A stretch of DNA of 64,000 nucleotides. Origin: Halomonas sp. TD01 (GTDB lineage Bacteria > Pseudomonadota > Gammaproteobacteria > Pseudomonadales > Halomonadaceae). A program made the translations under genes and the position numbers. Location: contig NZ_OV350343.1 of the NCBI RefSeq assembly GCF_923868895.1, forward strand, positions 496,001-560,000, written 5' to 3'. The notes beneath the pieces are model-generated. The model had not been told where the DNA came from. It saw only the letters and a program-made list of their open reading frames with translations, and made no database searches. Below, piece by piece: positions 30,755 to 38,320 of the stretch (positions within the stretch are counted from its first letter, which is position 1; each line of letters begins with the position of its first letter).

Positions 30755-30769
30755 ACCACTGACAGTGGT
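30755..30769. promoter_or_regulatory. Perfect 15-bp dyad in the divergent DUF815/M48 region
   Basis: ACCACTG and CAGTGGT are exact inverted repeats around a single A, 38 bp before the DUF815 start and 45 bp before the M48 start. Size and position suit a repressor or activator site; the protein that would bind it is unknown. Confidence 0.4.
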
Positions 30770-30813
30770 TATCTTGTGTGCAAGATCCCTACTCGTCTAT
30801 AAGGAAACCGTCT

Positions 30814-31617
30814 ATGCATTGGCTTCGCCCACTGGCTGTTACTGCACTGTGTGCTTCTATTGCAGCATGCTCCACGTCACCTACCGGTCGCTCCCAGTTG
30901 CTGCTGCTCTCTGATGATCAGCTCAATCAAATGGGTCAGCAAGCCTTTGCGCAATATCAACAAGATATTCCCACTGCAGGTCAGGCAAGCCATCGCTATG
31001 TACAGTGCATTACGGATGCCATCGTAGAGGTATTGCCAGCCGAACAGCGTAATCTTGATTGGCAAATCCGTGTCTTTGAATCTGAACAGCCCAACGCCTT
31101 TGCTCTGCCTGGTGGTTACATGGGCGTGAATACTGGCATGCTCGATATCGCAACTAATCAAAATCAGCTAGCCTCAGTTGTCGGCCACGAAATTGGTCAC
31201 GTAATTGCAAATCATGCCAACGAGCGCGCCTCGACCCAAAGTGCCACGTCACTTGGTTTATCGGTACTTTCCAGCACATCAGGAATGCAAACCCCTGGTG
31301 GCCAACAGCTAATGGGCGTACTGGGAATGGGTGCGCAGTACGGAATTGCGCTGCCATTCTCTCGTCGTCATGAGAGTGAAGCCGATGTTATCGGCCTCCA
31401 ACTGATGGCCCAGGCCGGTTTTGACCCAAGAGAAAGTGTTACCGTTTGGGAAAATATGCAGGCTGCCTCCAGCGGTGGCGCTCCGCCCGCCTGGATGTCG
31501 ACTCACCCAAGCGAAGGCCAGCGCATCGAAGGGCTTCAAGCTAACATGAATAACGCTATGGCAAGCTACGAGCAGGCGCGTAATAGCGGCCGCACCCCCA
31601 ACTGCACACGTCCTTAG
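30814..31617 (+). CDS. M48-family metalloprotease lipoprotein (LoiP/YggG-like)
   Basis: The 267-residue precursor carries a lipoprotein signal with Cys19 (SIAAC), then a zinc metalloprotease domain. The catalytic HEIGH is at 125-129 and the third ligand Glu lies in RRHESEADVIGL. LoiP and related enzymes are outer-membrane proteases acting in envelope quality control, and this one fits their length. The ATG at 30814 has AAGGAA seven bases upstream; a GTG at 30778 would place extra residues before the signal peptide and is rejected. Confidence 0.9.
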   Translation: MHWLRPLAVTALCASIAACSTSPTGRSQLLLLSDDQLNQMGQQAFAQYQQDIPTAGQASHRYVQCITDAIVEVLPAEQRNLDWQIRVFESEQPNAFALPGGYMGVNTGMLDIATNQNQLASVVGHEIGHVIANHANERASTQSATSLGLSVLSSTSGMQTPGGQQLMGVLGMGAQYGIALPFSRRHESEADVIGLQLMAQAGFDPRESVTVWENMQAASSGGAPPAWMSTHPSEGQRIEGLQANMNNAMASYEQARNSGRTPNCTRP

Positions 31618-31639
31618 GCACCTTAATGTTGAGGTTTGA

Positions 31640-31897
31640 ATGATTCGATTTGGTTTATTGCTGCTTGTCCTGCCGATTCTAGTATTACTCGGCGTCTATT
31701 TCTGGGAGCTGGGTGATGTACGTGCCTGCCAGCTCGACGGGGGACACTGGGACTACCTGGCAAGTGCGTGCAGCGAGTCGCCGCAGCCCTTTGTATCGTG
31801 GCTTGAGCGTTCTCCACTGCTGGTCAACGGCGGCATGCTGGTCTCGGTGGTTGGACTCGTTATGTGCATGATTGGCTTTTACACCAAATCTCGCTAA
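31640..31897 (+). CDS. Small two-helix inner-membrane protein of unknown function
   Basis: The 85-residue protein has an N-terminal helix (GLLLLVLPILVLLGVYFW), a short periplasmic loop with two Cys (VRACQ and ASACS) that could form a disulfide, and a second helix (NGGMLVSVVGLVMCMIGFY). A TGAGGT ribosome site precedes the ATG. It follows the M48 gene by 22 bp and is probably co-transcribed with it; a terminator follows. No family is recognised. Confidence 0.75.
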   Translation: MIRFGLLLLVLPILVLLGVYFWELGDVRACQLDGGHWDYLASACSESPQPFVSWLERSPLLVNGGMLVSVVGLVMCMIGFYTKSR

Positions 31898-31924
31898 ACA
31901 AGAGAGAACAACCAGCATTAACCG

Positions 31925-31952
31925 AAAAAGGCAGCCGCAATGGCTGCCTTTT
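31925..31952 (+). terminator. Rho-independent terminator at the left edge of the toxin island
   Basis: AAGGCAGCC (31928-31936) pairs with GGCTGCCTT (31942-31950) around GCAAT, with A and T runs on either side. An almost identical hairpin stands at the right edge of the island (47293-47322). Confidence 0.9.
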
Positions 31953-32227
31953 GATATTGAAGAGCATTTATCCTTATACAGCCGTCATTTACTTCCCACC
32001 AATGCTGCGCTGTTAGGCATCCAAATTTAAAACAGAACCATCCTCCATTATTAAGCACTATCTTATTAACTAACCCTAGGTTGTAAGAGATCTCCTACAC
32101 CTTGTAAGCCATTACCTACAAGACCGTAAACGGTTGTTTAAAAGCACCTTTAGCGATTGCAGTTTGTGCTTAACACGCTACTTTGGACGATTCTGACTTT
32201 TTCAGTAATGATCCAAGGAGCGGCACG
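31953..32227 (+). promoter_or_regulatory. AT-rich leader/promoter region of vgrG-rhs
   Basis: This gene-free stretch of about 275 bp is clearly more AT-rich than the coding DNA on either side. It holds a duplicated TTGTAAG...CCTACA element (32081-32120) and the AAGGAG ribosome site of the following gene (32215-32220). I see no convincing sigma-70 or sigma-54 promoter. Confidence 0.4.
32081..32120 (+). repeat. Pair of 19-bp direct repeats with internal dyad
   Basis: TTGTAAGAGATCTCCTACA (32081-32099) and TTGTAAGCCATTACCTACA (32102-32120) repeat with a 21-bp period, about two helical turns. The first copy is itself a near-perfect palindrome centred on AGATCT. Two such sites on one face of the helix about 110-150 bp before vgrG-rhs look like an operator. 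Confidence 0.55.
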
Positions 32228-35200
32228 ATGGCACAGGGAACGGGCCTACAATTCACCCTCTCGCTACCCGGAGCGAGGGACACAGCCGTGGTGCGTTTTA
32301 CACACCGCGAGGCGCTATCAGCGCCGTTTTTGCTCTCGGTGGAATTTGCCAGCCGTACCCATGACCTGTCGCCCTCTGATTGTTTGGATCAGAATGCCAC
32401 GCTGACGATCTGGCAGGATGGCGAGCCGCTGCGCCGCGTGCATGGCATCGTCAGTGAGTTTCATCGCGGTGATCGCGGTCACCGCCGCAGCTTTTATCGT
32501 GTCGAGATTCGCCCCGCCCTGTGGCGGCTGTCGCTGCGTCACAACTCGCGTATCTTTCAAGACATCGCGCCGTTTGATGCCATCACCACCCTGGCCAACG
32601 AGCGTGGGCTTACCGATATGGGCGTGTCTGCCTTCCGTGAGCCCGCCGAGCGTGAGTTTCTGGTTCAGTACCGCGAGACCGATCTGGCCTTTATTGAGCG
32701 CTTAGCTGCCGAAGAGGGTTATTTCTACTTTCACGAGTTTGAGAATGCGGATGGCGGTCAACACCGTTTGGTGTTTGCTGATGCCTCGATCATGCTGCCC
32801 AACATCGGCGAGCGCACCTACCACGGCCGTGCGGGCGGTACACCGCCCCAGCGCCACCTGCGCAAGCTGCGTCAGGTCAGGCGTGTACGCCCTGCCTTGG
32901 CCACGCTCAAGGATTACAGCTTTAAGAACCCCGCCTATGCACAGCGTCACCAGCATGAGGCTCGCGACCTGGAAGCACATGCCCAGCGGGAGGATTACGA
33001 ACACTTCGATTACCCAGGGCGCTATAAAAAAGACGCCTCCGGCAAGCCGTTTACCCGTCACCGCCTGGAAGCGCTGCGCGCTGATGCTACCACCGCCGAA
33101 GCGGAGAGTGACTTACCTGAACTGGCCCCCGGCCTGTGCTTTACCCTTACCGGCCACGACACGGAAAGCCTGAACCAGGAATGGCAAGTGGTCTCGGTGG
33201 TGCACTACGGGGAACAGCCCCAGGCCCTGGAAGAAGATGCCGCAGGGGGTGACGGCATGACCCGCTACCACAACGAGGTGGTAATCATGCCGCGGGATCA
33301 ACCCTTTCGCCCGACGCCCGCCCCCAAGCCCCGAGTCGATGGCCCTCAGGTGGCGTTCGTGGTCGGGCCAGAGGGCGAAGAGATCTACTGCGACGAACAT
33401 GGCCGCGTTAAAGTGCAATTTCCCTGGGACCGCTACGCCGAACCCAACGAGACCGCCAGTTGCTGGGTACGGGTTGCCCAAGGCTGGGCAGGCGGCGGCT
33501 ATGGCAGCATGGCAATACCGCGGATCGGCCATGAGGTTATTGTCTCGTTTTTAGAAGGCGACCCGGATCAACCACTGATTACTGGCCGCACCTACCACGC
33601 CGTGAACGTGCCGCCTTATCCCTTGCCGGAACACAAAACCCGTACCGTCTTGCGCACCCAGAGTCACCACAGTGACGGCTTTAACGAACTGCGCTTTGAC
33701 GACAAAACCGATCAAGAGCAGATCTGGCTCCACGCCCAAAAAGACCTGGAACTGCTGACCCTCAACGACCGCACCGAAGAAATCCGCCGACATAGCCACC
33801 TCACCGTTCACCACGACCGCCTCAGCGAGATCCACCACGATGATCACCTGACGGTACACGGCAAACGCCACGCCCTGATCAAAGGCGATGATCACCTCCA
33901 GGTCGATGACACCCGCCATGAACACTACGGCGAGGCGCAGTTGGTCGAGGCAGGCCGTGAACTGCACCACAAAGCGGGCAGCCAGATCGTGTTGGATGCG
34001 GGCAATGAAATTACCCTTAACGCGGGCGGCAGCTTTATCAAGCTGGACAGCGGCGGCGTGACCATCGTCGGCGCCATGGTCAAGATCAACTCCGGCGGCA
34101 GCCCCGGTCGTGGCCGCGGCCACGCCATTGTGCTGCCGCGGTTACCGGGTGAAGCCGCCTCGGAAGCCAGTGAGTACGTCACCCTAGAACCGCACCAAAC
34201 CCCGCTGCTGGTCAGCGATATTATCGCCGCCACGCCGCTCGCGATGGAGGATATCGACATCGCCGATGGTCTGGCCGACCAGTGCAGCGCCTGCGAGCCT
34301 GCGGTGGGCAGCCCGGTCAACCCGCTGCTCGGCGCCAAGCTGCTGCCCGCCGAGACCGATTTTGCGCTACCGGCGCCACGGCCCTGGGTGTTTAGCCGCG
34401 GCTACCTCTCCAGCAATGCGCACATCGGCGCGCTTGGCCAAGGCTGGTCGTTGCCTGGGGAGAGTCTGTCGATCACCCTCAACGCGGATGCTTGTATTAT
34501 CCACGACGCACAGGGGCGCGAGATTACCTTTGGCTCACTGGCCCCCGGTCAGGCGCGCCACTCGCCCACCGAGCAGCTATGGATACGCCGTGGGGGTGCC
34601 TCAGTCGATGAAGAGAGCAACGCGTCTCGCTGGCAAGCGTTAGACGAAACGCTGCGAAGTGATCCTGAGCATATTGTGCTCAGCGATGCCAGCGGCCTCT
34701 ATTATGTGTTTGCACCTTCCACCGTAGAGCAGGAGGAAACAACCGACACCGACACCGCCCGCTGGCCGCTGATTGAAGAGCGCGACCGCAACGGCTATAC
34801 CACCCAGTACCACTGGGAAGCAGACCTGCTGGTACGGGTGATCGACAGTGCCCAGCGTCACTATCAGTTGGTCTATGACCGTGTCCTTCCCGCCCAGCCT
34901 GATGACGCTGGGCTGCGCTTAACCGGCGTCAAGCTGATCCAGGACCACGACGGCAGCGCCCAGGACGACTGGTTAGTCCGTTACTCGTTTAACTCCGTCG
35001 GTGACTTGATCGCCGTGCGCCACCGCCACGGTGAGGTGATGCGCGAGTTCGAGTGGGACACCCATATGTTGACGGCTCATCGCGTCCCCGGGGGGATAGA
35101 AGCCCACTACACCTGGGATCGTCATGCCCCGGATGGCCGCGTGATCGGTCAACAGGAAGCCGGCGGCCTGGCGCGGTCGTACCGCTACGAGGTGGATCAC

Positions 35201-38047
35201 ACCCTGGTCACCGACAGCCTGGGCCGCGAAGAGCGCTTCCACTTTGTGGGCAGCGGCCCCGGCAAACGCTGGACAGCCCACACCCGCGCCGACGGCTCAC
35301 GCATCGAGTTCCGCTACGACCGTGCCGGGCGTAAGGTGGCCACGATTGATTCGCTAGGGCGTGAGACGCTGATCGAGCGCGACGACCACGGCCAGGTGGT
35401 CGGCCAGACCACCCCGGATGGCAGCCGCTGGACCATCGAACGGGATGCCCTGGGACAGCCGATGCGCCTCGACGGCCCCGACGATCAGCGCTGGCAGATC
35501 AAACGCAATGACCGTGGTCATCCTATCTCTGTCACTGGGCCAGAAGGCACCACCGCCTTCGCCTATGAGAACGCGTCACTTCCTGACCGGCCCACCACGC
35601 TGACGGATGCGGTTGGGGCCACCCACCAGCGCGAGTACAACGCCCTGGGCCAAATCACCGCCCAGACCGACTGCTCCCAGCAACGTACCACCGTCACCTA
35701 CGACCGCCACGGCTATCTGGCCAGTGTCACCAACGCCCTGAACGAGACGACTCGCACCCAGCACGACGAACGCGGCCAGCGAGTCGCCACCCAACTCCCC
35801 GACGGACATTACTGGCACCACCATGTGGACCCTCAAGGGCGGCTGGTCGAGTTGGAAGGGCCCCACGGGTTCCGGCAACAGATCTTCTATGATGACCACG
35901 GCCGTCCGGTGCAGCGCATCGAGGCCGACGGCAGTCAGCAGCACACCGCCTACGATGACGCTGGGCGACTCAGTGAACTCACTCTGGGCAACGGCGCGGT
36001 GTACCGCTTTACCTATGACACCATGGACCGTCTCGCCAGCGAGACCGGCCCCGATGGCCGGGAACAGCAGTACCGCTACGACGACGCCGGGCAACTGATC
36101 GAGCGAGTGGAAGCCAACCGCCCCGGCCCTGACGGCCAGCCACTAGTGACGCGGTACGACTACGATAACGCCGGGCGTCTTATCACCCGCCACTTGCCCG
36201 CCACCGAGCACGCCCCCGCCAGCAGTGAACACTACCACTGGGGCACCCATGGGCAACTGGACAGCGTCACCAACGACCACAGCGAAGTCACGTTCCGCTA
36301 CGACCACGCCCAACGGATGATCGGCGAACAGCAACGCCATGCCAGCCTCGAAGGCGCCACCAACGAACACACGGCGTGGAGCTGGCAACACCAGCACACA
36401 CTCACTGCTACCGGCGCGCCCCAGGCCAGCCAGTTCGGCGAGTTACCGGCCCTTAACTGGCACACCTACGGCAGCGGCCACCTGCACGGTCTCAGCGCCC
36501 CCGACCTCCACCTGGAGATCGCCCTCGAACCCGATGCCCTGCACCGCGAGACCCAGCGCCGCCTGAGCCTCAGTACCGGCGTTAGTACCGGCGATCACAC
36601 CCAGCCGCTGATCTTAGAGCGTGGCTATACCGCCACGGGCCAGGTGGATCACCTCGCATTGCGCAGCCCCCACAGCGCCGGTGAGCAACACTACCAATAC
36701 GACGCCCTGGGCAGAATGACCTTCCGCACCCAGCAGCATTCACAAGGGCAAGGCCAAACCAGCCCGACCATTGCGTATAACTACGACAAGGCCGGGCGCT
36801 TAATCGGCAGCCAGCACGGCCACGATGCCCACCGCTACCCGGTGGATGCCGCCGGTAACCGCAGTGCCGCGAGCAGCTCCACACCTAATGCCACCAACCA
36901 GCTCGCCCAGCTTAACGGCACCCGCTACCGCTACGACGGCGCAGGCAATCTGATCCATCGCGAACACCCCGACGGCGAGCGCCTCACCTTGGGTTACGAC
37001 GGCGCCAATCGGCTAGTGACGTTAACCCGAACCACTCAGCGCGGTAGCACTACCCACGCCAGCTACCGCTACGACGGTCTGGGGCGGCGCATTAGCAAAA
37101 CCGTGAGCCACACCGATGGCACCACCGCTACCACCCACTACGGCTGGGACGGCGACCGCATCGTCCATGAAGATACCAGCAACCAACGCACCACGGTGGT
37201 CTACGAGCCGGGCAGTTTTGTGCCCATGCTACGCATTGATGAAACCCAAGGCCCGCAAGGCAACCAAAACACGCAACTCAGCGCCTATATCACTGACGCC
37301 CTGGGCACCCCGTTACAACTACTCAGCCCCAACGGCCAACCCCGTTGGCTCGCCGAGCCCGACGACTGGGCGGCGGTCACAAAACAACGCGCCGTGCGCG
37401 GCGTCACCCAACCGATCCGCTTCCAAGGCCAATGGCACGACGAAGAAAGCGGCCTGTACTACAACCGCCACCGTTACTACGACCCACAGCAAGGCCGATA
37501 CATCAGCCAGGATCCGATTGGTCTCAATGGCGGAGATAACCTCTACCAATATGCGGCGTCGCCGATTATGGAAGTCGATCCACTCGGCCTCAGTGGTGTT
37601 TATGGGCTTGGAGGTGGGCCTTATAGTCAATCGAATACGGTGAGAAGGAAGAGCGAGGAGCTTGTTACAAGCGTGGAACCGAACGTCGCGGCTGAAACGT
37701 TTGGCGGTGTATTCGGACAAACAGTATCAACTGGGCTTAAGTTTGATTCTGAAGGAAATATCGCCACAGTAGTAACTGAGTGTCAGCAGTATGGTTTGGG
37801 GATTTTTAGAGGGGCAGGCACTGGAGGAAATATCGGGGTTAGCTCTGGGCCTCTTGAAAACGGAGTGTCTGAAACTTGGGGGCCTTTTGTGCGTGCGGGA
37901 GCTATGAAGGGGGGTGGTGGGTCGATTGATGTCGGAAGTAACTCCATTGCAGGAGCAAGTGGCTGGTTTGGACCAAGCTATGGCATGGCAGGTGGCATTC
38001 AACATTGTAAAACCACTACAACCGTGCGTGAAAAGCCAGGAGACTAA
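32228..38047 (+). CDS. vgrG: VgrG-Rhs fusion: T6SS spike joined to Rhs cage and polymorphic toxin tip 1
   Basis: One 1,939-residue polypeptide. Residues 1 to about 630 form a full VgrG/TssI spike: the gp27-like part with EREFLVQYRETDLAFIERLAAEEGYFYFHEF; the gp5 OB-fold around EEIYCDEHGRVKVQFPWDR (near 380); WAGGGYGSMAIPRIGHEV and FLEGDPDQPLITGR; and a beta-helix needle ending near 625. A linker of about 60 residues leads to an Rhs N-terminal domain (about 690-800), then YD repeats and the core terminus [18 protein letters not shown] and DPLGL, the usual self-cleavage region. The last 150 residues are a Gly-rich, unrecognised tip with two Cys (ECQQYG and QHCKTT). There is no PAAR domain. The ATG at 32228 has AAGGAG seven bases upstream. 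The immunity candidate follows at once. Confidence 0.93.
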   Translation: MAQGTGLQFTLSLPGARDTAVVRFTHREALSAPFLLSVEFASRTHDLSPSDCLDQNATLTIWQDGEPLRRVHGIVSEFHRGDRGHRRSFYRVEIRPALWRLSLRHNSRIFQDIAPFDAITTLANERGLTDMGVSAFREPAEREFLVQYRETDLAFIERLAAEEGYFYFHEFENADGGQHRLVFADASIMLPNIGERTYHGRAGGTPPQRHLRKLRQVRRVRPALATLKDYSFKNPAYAQRHQHEARDLEAHAQREDYEHFDYPGRYKKDASGKPFTRHRLEALRADATTAEAESDLPELAPGLCFTLTGHDTESLNQEWQVVSVVHYGEQPQALEEDAAGGDGMTRYHNEVVIMPRDQPFRPTPAPKPRVDGPQVAFVVGPEGEEIYCDEHGRVKVQFPWDRYAEPNETASCWVRVAQGWAGGGYGSMAIPRIGHEVIVSFLEGDPDQPLITGRTYHAVNVPPYPLPEHKTRTVLRTQSHHSDGFNELRFDDKTDQEQIWLHAQKDLELLTLNDRTEEIRRHSHLTVHHDRLSEIHHDDHLTVHGKRHALIKGDDHLQVDDTRHEHYGEAQLVEAGRELHHKAGSQIVLDAGNEITLNAGGSFIKLDSGGVTIVGAMVKINSGGSPGRGRGHAIVLPRLPGEAASEASEYVTLEPHQTPLLVSDIIAATPLAMEDIDIADGLADQCSACEPAVGSPVNPLLGAKLLPAETDFALPAPRPWVFSRGYLSSNAHIGALGQGWSLPGESLSITLNADACIIHDAQGREITFGSLAPGQARHSPTEQLWIRRGGASVDEESNASRWQALDETLRSDPEHIVLSDASGLYYVFAPSTVEQEETTDTDTARWPLIEERDRNGYTTQYHWEADLLVRVIDSAQRHYQLVYDRVLPAQPDDAGLRLTGVKLIQDHDGSAQDDWLVRYSFNSVGDLIAVRHRHGEVMREFEWDTHMLTAHRVPGGIEAHYTWDRHAPDGRVIGQQEAGGLARSYRYEVDHTLVTDSLGREERFHFVGSGPGKRWTAHTRADGSRIEFRYDRAGRKVATIDSLGRETLIERDDHGQVVGQTTPDGSRWTIERDALGQPMRLDGPDDQRWQIKRNDRGHPISVTGPEGTTAFAYENASLPDRPTTLTDAVGATHQREYNALGQITAQTDCSQQRTTVTYDRHGYLASVTNALNETTRTQHDERGQRVATQLPDGHYWHHHVDPQGRLVELEGPHGFRQQIFYDDHGRPVQRIEADGSQQHTAYDDAGRLSELTLGNGAVYRFTYDTMDRLASETGPDGREQQYRYDDAGQLIERVEANRPGPDGQPLVTRYDYDNAGRLITRHLPATEHAPASSEHYHWGTHGQLDSVTNDHSEVTFRYDHAQRMIGEQQRHASLEGATNEHTAWSWQHQHTLTATGAPQASQFGELPALNWHTYGSGHLHGLSAPDLHLEIALEPDALHRETQRRLSLSTGVSTGDHTQPLILERGYTATGQVDHLALRSPHSAGEQHYQYDALGRMTFRTQQHSQGQGQTSPTIAYNYDKAGRLIGSQHGHDAHRYPVDAAGNRSAASSSTPNATNQLAQLNGTRYRYDGAGNLIHREHPDGERLTLGYDGANRLVTLTRTTQRGSTTHASYRYDGLGRRISKTVSHTDGTTATTHYGWDGDRIVHEDTSNQRTTVVYEPGSFVPMLRIDETQGPQGNQNTQLSAYITDALGTPLQLLSPNGQPRWLAEPDDWAAVTKQRAVRGVTQPIRFQGQWHDEESGLYYNRHRYYDPQQGRYISQDPIGLNGGDNLYQYAASPIMEVDPLGLSGVYGLGGGPYSQSNTVRRKSEELVTSVEPNVAAETFGGVFGQTVSTGLKFDSEGNIATVVTECQQYGLGIFRGAGTGGNIGVSSGPLENGVSETWGPFVRAGAMKGGGGSIDVGSNSIAGASGWFGPSYGMAGGIQHCKTTTTVREKPGD
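35007..37008 (+). repeat. Rhs core repeat, copy 1 (2,002 bp)
   Basis: This segment of vgrG-rhs appears identical and without indels to 38439-40440 (constant offset 3,432). Its end part (36461-37008) also recurs at 41874-42421 with only a few changes seen. It encodes most of the YD-repeat shell. Identity stops abruptly at both ends. Confidence 0.9.
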
Positions 38048-38051
38048 AAGC

Positions 38052-38297
38052 ATGCCCTTAATAAATAAAATACGCATATGGTCTTTTGTGATTTGCTTTT
38101 TGAGCGGGGGGGCTCTCGTGTTTGGACCCAACGATTTTTTAGAGGGTGCATTATGGGGAATATTGGCGAATACTAGTCGTATATCAGCAGTTTTCGCTGT
38201 GGTGACTACGTTTATAGTGCTTATAGATAGTGCTGGTAACGGGCTTAATGAATTACAGAGAAAAAAAGGAGAAAAGAACAAGAAAAAGCGACGTTAA
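38052..38297 (+). CDS. Candidate immunity protein for tip 1 (small membrane protein)
   Basis: This 81-residue protein starts four bases after the vgrG-rhs stop. Its ribosome site AGGAG lies inside the last toxin codons, so the two genes are tightly coupled. It has two hydrophobic segments (IWSFVICFLSGGALVFG and ISAVFAVVTTFIVLIDSAG) and a very basic C-terminus (QRKKGEKNKKKRR). Its place directly after the variable tip, AT-rich base use and small size are typical of Rhs immunity genes. An inner-membrane location would suit a membrane-acting toxin. Function is inferred from position. Confidence 0.7.
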   Translation: MPLINKIRIWSFVICFLSGGALVFGPNDFLEGALWGILANTSRISAVFAVVTTFIVLIDSAGNGLNELQRKKGEKNKKKRR

Positions 38298-38320
38298 CTT
38301 TGCCTCTTGATCTTAATTAG

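Noticed and set aside
32145..32165. A sigma-54 type -24/-12 element before vgrG-rhs (GCACC ... TTGCA)
   Set aside because: The spacing between the two halves is four bases too long and the first GG is missing.
35576..36094. Long antisense open frames opposite the Rhs cores (also 39008-39526, 36582-36884, 40014-40316, 41995-42297)
   Set aside because: They recur only because the Rhs core DNA is duplicated and GC-rich; they have no ribosome sites and low-complexity products.
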